In this document: positions 44,511-52,779 of the stretch, piece by piece
Position numbering within the stretch: the stretch's first letter is position 1
How the letters are laid out: every line of letters starts with the position of its first letter
Assembly (NCBI GenBank): GCA_945893365.1
Contig: CAMDED010000036.1
Span: 1-55,139, forward strand
Direction of reading: 5' to 3'
Source of the DNA: Candidatus Sulfopaludibacter sp. SbA3
GTDB taxonomy: Bacteria > Acidobacteriota > Terriglobia > Bryobacterales > Bryobacteraceae
DNA length: 55,139 nucleotides
The notes under the pieces: generated by a model
Told to the model about the DNA's origin: nothing
Database searches by the model: none
What the model saw: only the letters and a program-made list of their open reading frames with translations
Translations under genes and position numbers: made by a program

Positions 44511-45650
44511 GTGCCTTCGACCGGAATCCGCAATACTCCAGCCAGCGTGAATGGCGCACCGGGGGTCTTCGTGCAGCCGTTTGATTTTCACCTCCGTACG
44601 CGGGTTCTGTTTGGTGAAGGCGCGGTGGAGAGGCTGGGGGAAACGGCGTCGTCGCTGGGGTTCAAGAGAACGCTGCTCGTTGCCGATCGAGGCTTGATCG
44701 CGGCCGGCCACGTTCAGCGCGCGCGCCGCATTCTGCATCGGTATCATATCGACGTGATTCTCTTCCACGATTTTGAAGCCAACCCGGATACCGCCATGGT
44801 TGAAGCCGGCCGCGTCTTCGCCGAACATTTGGCGGTCGATTCGATCGTCGCGCTCGGCGGCGGCAGTTCGATGGACTGTGCCAAGGGTATCAACTTTCTG
44901 CTGACGAACGGCGGCCGCATGCAAGACTACTGGGGCTACGGAAAGGCGGCCAAGCCGATGCTTCCCATGATCGGCATCCCGACCACGGCGGGGACCGGCA
45001 GCGAGGCGCAATCGTACGCTCTGATTTCCGATTCGGAGACCCACGTGAAGATGGCCTGCGGCGACCCGAAAGCTTCGTTTCAAGTGGCGATTCTCGATCC
45101 GGACCTCGTCGCCTCGGCGCCCGCCGCCGTACGCGCAGCCGCCGGATACGACGCGCTTTCGCACGCCGTCGAAGCGTTCGTCACGACGCGGCGAAATCCG
45201 GTTTCCGATCTTTACGCGCGGGAGGCCTACCGGCTGATCGAGGCGAACTTCGAATCCACCGTCACGGGAGCCATGCAAGTGGGCGCGCATTACGCGGGCA
45301 TCGCGATCGAGCACTCGATGCTCGGCGCGGCGCACGCCTGCGCGAACCCGCTCACGGCGCGCTACGGAACCACGCACGGGCATGCCATCGCGGTGTTGCT
45401 CCCGCACGTGGCCGTTTGGAACGAGCCGGCGGTGGGCGGCCGCTACCGAGAACTTTCGGCCGATCTTCCGGCGCGGCTGGGTGAACTCCGCAGTGCGGCG
45501 GGATTGCCTGCGACGCTGCGCGATCTCGGCGTACCCTGCGAGGATCTCGACGAGCTCGCCGAAGCCGCATCGCGGCAATGGACGGGAAAATTTAATCCGC
45601 GCCCGTTTGACCGGGCGGGCGCGCGGGAGGTTTACGAATGCGCCTTCTAG
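44511..45650 (+). CDS. Iron-containing (group III) alcohol dehydrogenase
   Basis: 379 residues, normal for the family, starting at GTG 44511. NAD-binding VALGGGSSMDCAKGINF, then IGIPTTAGTGSEAQSYALIS. The four metal ligands can be placed: Asp214 and His218 (GYDALSHAVEAF), His275 (LGAAHACANPL) and His289 (YGTTHGH). In FucO-like enzymes a second conserved His follows the third ligand by four residues; here that position is Asn279. It would interconvert an alcohol and an aldehyde or ketone in the cytoplasm. It sits among exported propeller genes; the BamB-like gene overlaps its 3' end by 13 bases. Confidence 0.88.
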   Translation: MPSTGIRNTPASVNGAPGVFVQPFDFHLRTRVLFGEGAVERLGETASSLGFKRTLLVADRGLIAAGHVQRARRILHRYHIDVILFHDFEANPDTAMVEAGRVFAEHLAVDSIVALGGGSSMDCAKGINFLLTNGGRMQDYWGYGKAAKPMLPMIGIPTTAGTGSEAQSYALISDSETHVKMACGDPKASFQVAILDPDLVASAPAAVRAAAGYDALSHAVEAFVTTRRNPVSDLYAREAYRLIEANFESTVTGAMQVGAHYAGIAIEHSMLGAAHACANPLTARYGTTHGHAIAVLLPHVAVWNEPAVGGRYRELSADLPARLGELRSAAGLPATLRDLGVPCEDLDELAEAASRQWTGKFNPRPFDRAGAREVYECAF

Positions 45651-46819
45651 TCCCGCGCAGTAGGACAGGCCTCCCGGCCTGTCTTTGGCAGGCGGGCAGC
45701 CTGCCAACGCACGCCATATTGCTCGTTTTGATCGCACTCGCCGGCGCAGGCGCCGTCTCTGCCGCCCCGGCGGACGACTGGCCGCAGTTCCGGGGTAATC
45801 CGCGTCTCACCGGAGTTGCCTCCTCAACCCTGCCCGCCACGCTCAAGCTCCTCTGGACATATGAAGCGGGCGACGCCATCGAGTCCTCGGCGGCCATCTC
45901 CGACGGAACCGTATACGTGGGCGTGCAGACGGGCGAGCTCATCGCGGTCGATCTCCAGACGGGCAAACTCCGCTGGAAGTACAAGGCGACCGGGGGCATC
46001 GGCGAATCGTCGCCCGCGGTGCGCGACGGCGTCGTCTACGTCGGCGACTTGAACGGAGTGGTACATGCCGTCAGCGCGAAAGACGGCAAAGGCATCTGGA
46101 CCTTCAAGACCGCAAGTGAAGTGAAGTCGTCGCCGGTGGTGGTCGACGGCAGGGTGCTGATCGGCTCCTACGACAGCAACCTCTACGGGCTGAACGCGCG
46201 CACGGGAAAGGAAGAGTGGAAGGTCACGACCAACGGCTACGTACACGCGACGCCGGTCGTCGCCGACGGTCTGACGTACATTGCGGGCTGCGACGAAGTC
46301 TTCCGCGCCATTCGCATCACCGACGGCAATGAGATGTTCCAGGTTGCGGCCGGCGCGTATGCGGGCGCGTCCCCGGCGATGCCCGCGAGCGTCGCCTATT
46401 TCGGCACGTTCAGCAACGAAGTGATCGGCCTCGACGCGGCGAAGAAGACGGTGCTGTGGCGCTACGAGCACGCCGTGCGGCACTTTCCGTTCTACTCCTC
46501 GGCCGCGGTGCTGAACGGCAAAGTGGTGGTCGGCGGACGCGATAAATTCGTCCATTGCCTGGACGCGAAGACCGGAAAAGCGTTGTGGACGTTCACGACG
46601 AAGGCGCGCATCGACTCCTCGCCGGCCATATCGGGCGACCGCGTGTACGTCGGGTCGAACGACGGCAAGTTGTACGTGCTGGCGCTCGCGACGGGCGCGA
46701 AGCTATGGGAATTCGAGGCGGGCGCTCCCCTCTCGGCATCGCCCGCCATCGCCGCCGGACGGCTGGTGATCGGCTCCCAGGACGGCAGGTTGTATTGTTT
46801 CGGAGCGCCGGTGCTATAA
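45638..46819 (+). CDS. BamB-like PQQ_2 beta-propeller protein
   Basis: 393 residues if the ATG at 45638 is used, which overlaps the alcohol dehydrogenase end. Eight blades are visible: SSAAISDGTVYVGVQTGELI, SSPAVRDGVVYVGDLNGVVH, SSPVVVDGRVLIGSYDSNLY, ATPVVADGLTYIAGCDEVFR, SSAAVLNGKVVVGGRDKFVH, SSPAISGDRVYVGSNDGKLY, ASPAIAAGRLVIGSQDGRLY. The export signal is ILLVLIALAGAGAVSAAPAD. Between the ATG and that signal, residues 9-24 are encoded by a double-hairpin repeat, so either the repeat is translated or the true start is a later non-ATG codon (for example TTG near 45719). Confidence 0.8.
   Translation: MRLLVPRSRTGLPACLWQAGSLPTHAILLVLIALAGAGAVSAAPADDWPQFRGNPRLTGVASSTLPATLKLLWTYEAGDAIESSAAISDGTVYVGVQTGELIAVDLQTGKLRWKYKATGGIGESSPAVRDGVVYVGDLNGVVHAVSAKDGKGIWTFKTASEVKSSPVVVDGRVLIGSYDSNLYGLNARTGKEEWKVTTNGYVHATPVVADGLTYIAGCDEVFRAIRITDGNEMFQVAAGAYAGASPAMPASVAYFGTFSNEVIGLDAAKKTVLWRYEHAVRHFPFYSSAAVLNGKVVVGGRDKFVHCLDAKTGKALWTFTTKARIDSSPAISGDRVYVGSNDGKLYVLALATGAKLWEFEAGAPLSASPAIAAGRLVIGSQDGRLYCFGAPVL
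45664..45706. repeat. REP-like double hairpin
   Basis: GACAGGCC/GGCCTGTC (45664-45671 and 45676-45683, loop TCCC) is followed at once by TGGCAGGC/GCCTGCCA (45686-45693 and 45699-45706, loop GGGCA). Both stems are perfect 8-mers. Sequences of this CAGGCC/CAGGCTGCC type occur as dispersed palindromes in many GC-rich genomes. It lies in the 5' coding part of the BamB-like gene. Confidence 0.7.
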
Positions 46820-46844
46820 TGCACCCAGCATCCCAGGAGGAACT

Positions 46845-48296
46845 ATGCTTACGATTCCCGGCCGTCCCGTACGTACTTGCGAAGGCGTATCCCGCCGTGA
46901 ACTGCTCCGCGTCGGTGGCGCGGGGTTGCTCGGTCTCAACCTGCCCGAGTTCCTGTCATGGAAAGCTCAGGGCGCTGCCGCGGCCGCGAAACTCGACGGC
47001 AAGCCCAAGGCTTTCGGAGCCGCCAAGTCCGTCCTGATGCTGTTCCTCCAGGGCGGCCCGAGTCATATCGACATCTGGGATCCCAAGCCCAACGCGCCTT
47101 CGAACGTGCGCGGCGAGTTCAAGGCCATCAAGACGAAGGTCGCCGGCATCGAAGTCAGCGAGACCATGCCCATGCTCGCCGACCAGATGGACAAGGTCAC
47201 GCTGATACGCTCGATGAGCTATACGCCCGTCGGCCTCTTCAATCACACCGCGGCAATCTACCAGATGATGACCGGCTATCCGCCCGACAAGGTTTCCCCT
47301 TCCGGCCAGCTTGAACCGCCGTCCCCGCGCGACTTCCCGCATATGGGATCGCACATCGCGAAGATGCGGCCGCCCGAGGGCGCGATGCTCCCCTTCGTCG
47401 AAATGCCGCGCCCGCTGCAGGAAAGCAACGTCATCGGCAAAGGCGGCGCGGCCGGCTACCTCGGCAAAGCGTATGACCCATATCGTCTCTATCAGGATCC
47501 GAACAAGGAGCTCAGGCTCGACGATCTCACGCTGCGCGCGGAGGTCTCGCCCGAACGCCTGAAGGATCGTTTCTCGCTGCTCAAGGGCATCAACGGCTCA
47601 ATGCCGGAGCTCGACAAAGCCGTCAGCTCCTACGCGCTCAACGAATACTACGCCAAGGCGTACGATCTGGTGCTCTCCGGCAAGGCGCGCGAAGCGTTCG
47701 ATCTGACTAAGGAAACCGACAAGGTGCGCGACCGCTACGGCCGCACTACCTTCGGCCAGGGCGCTCTGCTAAGCCGCCGTCTGATTGAGGCTGGGACGCG
47801 CTTCGTCCAGTTGAACTGGCCTTCGGTCGCGAACGGCGATCCGGAGACCACGGCCTGGGACACGCACGCCGCTAATTTCGGACCTCTCAAGAATCTCCAT
47901 TGCCCCGTACTCGACCGGTCTCTTTCCGCGCTCATCGAAGACATGGACCAGCGCGGCATGTTCGCCGACACGCTGCTTGTGGTAACGGGCGAATTCGGCC
48001 GGAGTCCAAGACTCGGCGTCAGCACGTCCGGCAACACGAACTCACCCGACGGCCGCGACCACTGGCCGTATTGCTACACGGCGCTCGTTGCGGGCGCGGG
48101 CATCAAGCGCGGCGTGATGTATGGCAAGAGCGACGATCAGGGCTCTTCGCCCGTCGATTCGCCGGTGCATCCCACGGACCTCGTTGCCACCATCTATTAC
48201 GCGCTTGGGATCAATCCCGAAACCGAAGTGCTGAACGATCTGAAACAGCCTCGCCCGCTGGTAAAGGGCGACCCGCTGTTGAAGTTATTCGCCTAA
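46845..48296 (+). CDS. DUF1501 family exported protein
   Basis: 483 residues. A strong AGGAGGA precedes the ATG. The N-terminus has a Tat-type signal (VSRRELLRVGGAGLLGLNL). The DUF1501 core, an alkaline-phosphatase-like fold, shows LMLFLQGGPSHIDIWDPKPN, FNHTAAIYQMMTGYPP, FVQLNWPSVANGDPETTAWD, THAANFGPLKNL, VTGEFGRSPRL and GRDHWPYCYTALVAGAGIKR. In Planctomycetes and Acidobacteriota these genes usually accompany DUF1549/DUF1553 genes; here a PQQ-like propeller precedes it instead. Substrate unknown. Confidence 0.9.
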   Translation: MLTIPGRPVRTCEGVSRRELLRVGGAGLLGLNLPEFLSWKAQGAAAAAKLDGKPKAFGAAKSVLMLFLQGGPSHIDIWDPKPNAPSNVRGEFKAIKTKVAGIEVSETMPMLADQMDKVTLIRSMSYTPVGLFNHTAAIYQMMTGYPPDKVSPSGQLEPPSPRDFPHMGSHIAKMRPPEGAMLPFVEMPRPLQESNVIGKGGAAGYLGKAYDPYRLYQDPNKELRLDDLTLRAEVSPERLKDRFSLLKGINGSMPELDKAVSSYALNEYYAKAYDLVLSGKAREAFDLTKETDKVRDRYGRTTFGQGALLSRRLIEAGTRFVQLNWPSVANGDPETTAWDTHAANFGPLKNLHCPVLDRSLSALIEDMDQRGMFADTLLVVTGEFGRSPRLGVSTSGNTNSPDGRDHWPYCYTALVAGAGIKRGVMYGKSDDQGSSPVDSPVHPTDLVATIYYALGINPETEVLNDLKQPRPLVKGDPLLKLFA

Positions 48297-48338
48297 GGGC
48301 GAAGCCAAGCCGAGAAGCGTCTCACTCTCCGGCACGGC

Positions 48339-51146
48339 CTATTTCGCGCCGGCCACCAGCGTTCCGCATGATCGCAATTGCGCGGCCGCACGGTCGCGCT
48401 CCGCCGCGTACACCTTTGTGAAGCCGGGCTGTTTCTCAATCTCGCGCCAGGCCGCCACGCTCTTTTGGAACCAGCCGCAGGCTTCTCTGCGATCCAGGCC
48501 GCGCTGAGATAACTCGGCGGTTCTTTGTCTCGCCAGGGATTGGTGCGCGGCCGCCATCCAGCCGTAAGACTGCGGCGCCGCCGCCAGCGTCCGAATGCTT
48601 CCGGAGTCGACTGTTCTCAGTTCCTCCGCCAAAGCCACGCCCTTTCGTCCGGCGCCGATCGCTCCCTGCCGGTCGCCCGACTCCGCAAGAGCGGCGCTGA
48701 AACGGGCATATGTTTCAGCTAGAATGCGGCGCACCGTGCGGTCCTTGGGGTCCACCTCCGTCGCGCGCTCACCTACTTCAACCGACCGCCGGTAGCTCCG
48801 TAGCGCCCCGTCGATATCGTGGATTGCCATTTTCCGATCCCCGGAGCGGCGCGCCACAAAAGTGAGATTCATCCTGATCCGCATGTTCCCAGGATCTTTC
48901 GCGGCCAGTTCCTCCATGAGGCGGAGGGACTTGTCGAAAATCCCGATCGCCTCCTGGTGGCGCGCATTCTCCGGTATCGCATTACCCACGCGCATCAGGC
49001 TAATGGCGAAATCGCTCCTGGCCCGCGAGTCGGATGGGTCCGCGGCCGCCAGAGCCTCTCCGATCGCGAGCATCTTGCGGTAGTTTTCGAGCGCGCCCGC
49101 CGTGTCGCCGAGGTTTGGAGAAGCCGGGTTTCCCAGAACGTCGCCGACGTGGCTGTAGGCCAGCATCAACTCGCGCTTGAGAGTCGAATTCGAAGGGTCT
49201 TCGGCGGAAAGCGCCAGTTGCTCGGCAAGAGCGCGCTTGTAGCTCTCGAGCGCCCCCGTGAGGTCGCTCAATCGCGCTTGCATGATACCGATGTCCGCAT
49301 TGCAGTCGGCGATCGCCCGGCGTAGACCGCGATCTTCAGCCTCCTCCGCCGCCAGTTCCAGGTAAAGCGTGAGCGACTGGCGGGAGCTCTCGAGCGCCTG
49401 AGCGTTCTGCTGCATCAAGCCGCGAGCCCGCGACACCCACCTGAAGGCTTCCGCCAGGGATCGCTTCGCCCGCCGGCTCGATGGGTCCGCCTCGGCCAGT
49501 TCCCGCGAAATCGCGAGCCCCGTTTCGTAGCTTTCGAGCGCGCCGCCCGCGTTGCCGGTGTAAGACAGGATGTCGCCGATTCGCCCATGCACGGTGGCGA
49601 TCGCAATCCGCACGTCCTCGTCCAGCCGGTCTTCCGCCGCCGATTCCAGAATTCGAAGGGCCTTCCGGTAGCTCTCGATCGCTCCCGCCGTGTTCCCCAG
49701 ATTCGGCGTAAGAACGTGCCCCTGCACGTCGCCGATCTTCTGATAGGCCGCCGCAAGATCGCGTTGGAGGCTCAGATCGCCCTTCGCATCCTTCGCCACG
49801 TTGTTCAGGTACTCGAGCGCCTTGCTCACGAGCATCTCGCGGGCGCGCGTCGATCCCGGGATTTCACTGATCGCGTCGTGGATGTCGAACAGAAAGGAAT
49901 TCGCCAGTTTGCGGCCCTGTTCAAAGCGCCTTTCGGCGCGCCTTGCCTGATAGGAGGTCGTGAGGATCCCTCCCACGAGCGACGCAACCAGCAGCACGGC
50001 CGCGGCCACGCTTGCCCGGTGCCTCATCAGAAACTTCCCGAGCTGGTAGCGCCAGGAGTCTTCCCGCGCGATCACCGCCCGCCCTCTCAAATGCCGCCGT
50101 ATGTCCTCGGAGAACTGCTCCGCCGACGCGTAGCGGTCCTGAGGGCTCTTGCTCATCGCCTTTCGCACGATCGCATCAAGATCCCCTGAAAGCCGTTTCT
50201 GCAAAGCTGCGCCGGGAGCGGACTCACTCAATCTTGGAACTTCCCGCGAGCAGATTGCACGCTCGACTTCGTCGCGCGTGTAGGTCGTAATGCGGTGCGG
50301 CCTCTTTCCCGAAAGCAGCTCGTAGAGCACCGCGCCGAGAGAGTAGATATCGGTCGCGGTCGTGATGGATTCTCCACGCGCCTGCTCCGGACTGGCGTAT
50401 TCGGGAGTCAGCGGAAGCGTGGCGCTCGACACGGCCGTGTCCTCCCCGGACGGATCCGCGAGTTTGGCGATTCCGAAATCGAGCAGCTTCACCGTGCCGT
50501 CTTCCGTCACGAGAATGTTCCCCGGTTTCAGATCCCGGTGAACCACCAGATTCTGGTGGGCATAGTGGACTGCCAGGCAAACGCTTCGGAAGAGCTTCAG
50601 CCGGTTCGAAACGCTCAAGCGCCGCTTGATGCAGTAATCGACAATGGGCGTCCCGGCGATGTATTCCATCACGAGATAGGGCGCGCCTTCCTCGGTACTG
50701 CCGCCGTCGAGCAGCCGCGCGATGTTCGGATGCTCCAGGTTGGCCAGAATCTGCCGCTCGTCCCGGAAGCGTTGAAGGATGGAATCCGTGCTCATCCCGC
50801 GCTTTACGAACTTGATGGCGACGTGCTTCTCGAAGTGATCGTCCGCCCTTGCCGCCAGGTAGACCGCTCCCATCCCGCCACGGCCGATCTCGCGGATCAA
50901 GCGGTACGCGCCAATGCGCCGCCCCTCGTGCCAAGTGACGCCGTCCGGATCGAATGTCGCAACCGCGGAGCGCACGGTCTCTTCGATCACCCCGTTTCCG
51001 TCGTGCGCCAGCAGAGACTCCACCTCCGCGCGCAGCTCGTTGTCGGCGCCGCAGGATTCGCCAAGAAACTCCGCCCGCCGGTCTGGATTCCGCTCGAGCG
51101 CGGCCAAAAACAAGCCCTCGATCCGCTGCCAACGTTCGGGTGTCAT
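48339..51146 (-). CDS. Membrane Ser/Thr protein kinase with TPR-repeat outer domain
   Basis: 935 residues from ATG 51146, which overlaps the sigma-factor stop (ATGA). The kinase domain covers about residues 78-340: glycine loop IGRGGMGAVYLAARADDHFE with Lys in VAIKFVKRG, catalytic loop VVHRDLKPGNILV, DFG in KLLDFGIAKLAD and APE-like PEYASPEQARGESI. One membrane span follows (ASVAAAVLLVASLVGGILTT, about residue 385). The last 500 residues are TPR repeats (GAIESYRKALRILESAAED, GALESYKRALAEQLALSAED and others). The first 60 residues (MTPERWQRIEGLFLAALERN) are typical of Acidobacterial kinases of this type. It probably senses an outside partner through the TPR part. Confidence 0.92.
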   Translation of the reverse strand: MTPERWQRIEGLFLAALERNPDRRAEFLGESCGADNELRAEVESLLAHDGNGVIEETVRSAVATFDPDGVTWHEGRRIGAYRLIREIGRGGMGAVYLAARADDHFEKHVAIKFVKRGMSTDSILQRFRDERQILANLEHPNIARLLDGGSTEEGAPYLVMEYIAGTPIVDYCIKRRLSVSNRLKLFRSVCLAVHYAHQNLVVHRDLKPGNILVTEDGTVKLLDFGIAKLADPSGEDTAVSSATLPLTPEYASPEQARGESITTATDIYSLGAVLYELLSGKRPHRITTYTRDEVERAICSREVPRLSESAPGAALQKRLSGDLDAIVRKAMSKSPQDRYASAEQFSEDIRRHLRGRAVIAREDSWRYQLGKFLMRHRASVAAAVLLVASLVGGILTTSYQARRAERRFEQGRKLANSFLFDIHDAISEIPGSTRAREMLVSKALEYLNNVAKDAKGDLSLQRDLAAAYQKIGDVQGHVLTPNLGNTAGAIESYRKALRILESAAEDRLDEDVRIAIATVHGRIGDILSYTGNAGGALESYETGLAISRELAEADPSSRRAKRSLAEAFRWVSRARGLMQQNAQALESSRQSLTLYLELAAEEAEDRGLRRAIADCNADIGIMQARLSDLTGALESYKRALAEQLALSAEDPSNSTLKRELMLAYSHVGDVLGNPASPNLGDTAGALENYRKMLAIGEALAAADPSDSRARSDFAISLMRVGNAIPENARHQEAIGIFDKSLRLMEELAAKDPGNMRIRMNLTFVARRSGDRKMAIHDIDGALRSYRRSVEVGERATEVDPKDRTVRRILAETYARFSAALAESGDRQGAIGAGRKGVALAEELRTVDSGSIRTLAAAPQSYGWMAAAHQSLARQRTAELSQRGLDRREACGWFQKSVAAWREIEKQPGFTKVYAAERDRAAAQLRSCGTLVAGAK

Positions 51147-51718
51147 GCGCCCTGGGTCATGTGCCCCGAATTCATGTGGCGATGCAGCCAGGCTTCGGCC
51201 GTTCGCAACTCCCTTGTCACCGTCACCGGAGACACGCCCAGCACTCGAGCCGTTTCCTCCGCCGTAAGGCCGCCGAAGAAGCGCAGCTCGATCACGCGGC
51301 ACTTCCTGGGGTCGAATGCGGCAAGATCCTTCAGGGCATCGTCCAAAGCGACAATGTCGCGGTCGGGCTCGCGCGATACCGTCAGCGCGGCGTCAAGTTG
51401 CACGCGAATGCCTTTCCTCTTCGCAGTCTGCCGGGCGCGCGCGTGGTCGACCAGGATCTGCCGCATAAGCTGCGCCGCGATTCCAAAAAAATGGGCGCGG
51501 TTCTCCCAGTTAGGCATTCCCTGACCGGCCATCCGCACATAGGCTTCGTGAATCAGAGCCGTCGGCTGCAGAGTATGGCCGGGCCGTTCGCGTCCCAGGT
51601 AGCTGCCCGCCAAACGGCGGAGTTCGCCGTAGACCAGGGGCGTTAGTTCGTCGAGGGCCTCCTTGCTGCCGGCGCTCCAGTCAAGCAGAAGCCGTGTTAC
51701 CACCTGAGACGAAGTCAT
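51143..51718 (-). CDS. ECF-type sigma factor linked to Ser/Thr kinase
   Basis: 191 residues from ATG 51718 (GAAGG lies 8 bases before it; a TTG at 51736 is in frame). Region 2 includes LTPLVYGELRRLAGSYLGRE, TALIHEAYVRMAGQGMPNWE, HFFGIAAQLMRQILVDHARA. Region 4: DPRKCRVIELRFFGGLTAEE, ARVLGVSPVTVTRELRTAEA. This is the TIGR02999-like group common in Acidobacteriota and Planctomycetes. No anti-sigma gene is linked; instead the kinase gene overlaps its 3' end. In studied ECF-kinase pairs, phosphorylation of the sigma factor controls it; whether that holds here is inference. Confidence 0.9.
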   Translation of the reverse strand: MTSSQVVTRLLLDWSAGSKEALDELTPLVYGELRRLAGSYLGRERPGHTLQPTALIHEAYVRMAGQGMPNWENRAHFFGIAAQLMRQILVDHARARQTAKRKGIRVQLDAALTVSREPDRDIVALDDALKDLAAFDPRKCRVIELRFFGGLTAEETARVLGVSPVTVTRELRTAEAWLHRHMNSGHMTQGA

Positions 51719-51739
51719 CGCTTTGCCTTCAGGCAAATC

Positions 51740-52777
51740 CTACCTTACCGATCTCACGACGATGGAACCGTTCGCTTCCCACGCGGCGATCACGGGCCCA
51801 TCCGGTACCCCTGCCAGTTGCACGAACGCTCCTACGGCCGCGAGCTCGATCGGCTGTTTCCCGCCCGGAACGCTCGCCCGCAGTCCCGGTCCGGACGACC
51901 ATGCGGCGTAGATGCCGTCTCCGCCAGCGGCGATCGAGGGGTCTCTACCCTCGCCGAGATTCGATTCCCGCGCGCCTTCCGGGGCCAGGAAAATCTCCTT
52001 GTCGCGGCGCCAGGACGCGACCACACCGCCCTTGGCCGCAATCGCGAGTCCTCCTCCATCCATCGGACATGCGTTCAGCGGCCACGTGCCCGCGCCCTGC
52101 TTTTCGGCTGCTCCGAACGTTTGCCCGCCGTCGGCCGACCGCGCAACATACATATCGCGAGCCCCGCCCAGCGCGTTGCGGAACATCGCGTGAATCGTAC
52201 CCTTCGAATCCACGATCAAGGACGGATGGCAGCACTGGCAAATTGTGCCCTCGGGAGATTCGTAGACCAGAACGTTCTTCGACCATGTGGCCCCGCCGTT
52301 GGTCGAGGCCGCGCCGTAGAGCTTCGTCCCCTTGCCGCGGAGGTCGAGCCAGGCGGCGAAGAGTACGCCCGCGCCCGCCGACATCGCGTGCAGCCCTTCG
52401 CGGGCCGAGCCCGCTACGTCGTTCACCCTCACGCCTTGCGACCACGTTTTTCCGCCGTCCGTGGAACGCCACGCGATCACATCGCCGTCCGCGCCGCCGC
52501 CCTTCTCACCGGTAACCGCCGAGATCACGATAGCGCTATCCGCAATCGCCACACGCGGCCCGCGATGACGGCCAAGGGACAACTTTCCGGATTCCGCCAC
52601 TTTCACCGGCTTTGAAAATGTCCCTCCTTTGTCCGTCGACGCGGAAAAATAGACGCCGTTGCCCGCGCCGAAAGTCATCGCGACCCTCTTCGCGCTAACG
52701 GCCATCTGAGGCTGGCGATATTCCACCTTGGGTGTTTCCGGCGTCAATTGAATGATGAGAAGGGCGAGTGGCAACAT
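51740..52777 (-). CDS. BNR-repeat sialidase-like beta-propeller protein
   Basis: 345 residues. Asp-box (BNR) repeats are visible: ASTDKGGTFSKPV, RSTDGGKTWSQGV, STNGGATWSKNV, RSADGGQTFGAAE. The core has TICQCCHPSLIVDSKGTIHA and PMDGGGLAIAAKGGVVASWR. The short hydrophobic start MLPLALLIIQLT could be a weak signal peptide. It lacks evident sialidase Arg-triad motifs, so the name is structural only. It begins 2 bases after the hydrolase stop and ends 21 bases before the sigma-factor ATG, so it lies in the same operon. Confidence 0.8.
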   Translation of the reverse strand: MLPLALLIIQLTPETPKVEYRQPQMAVSAKRVAMTFGAGNGVYFSASTDKGGTFSKPVKVAESGKLSLGRHRGPRVAIADSAIVISAVTGEKGGGADGDVIAWRSTDGGKTWSQGVRVNDVAGSAREGLHAMSAGAGVLFAAWLDLRGKGTKLYGAASTNGGATWSKNVLVYESPEGTICQCCHPSLIVDSKGTIHAMFRNALGGARDMYVARSADGGQTFGAAEKQGAGTWPLNACPMDGGGLAIAAKGGVVASWRRDKEIFLAPEGARESNLGEGRDPSIAAGGDGIYAAWSSGPGLRASVPGGKQPIELAAVGAFVQLAGVPDGPVIAAWEANGSIVVRSVR

Positions 52778-52779
52778 GG

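Noticed and set aside
45130-45420. Loss of a metal ligand in the iron-type alcohol dehydrogenase
   Set aside because: On closer alignment the third ligand is His275, 14 residues before His289 as in FucO; the Asn is at a different, non-ligand His position.
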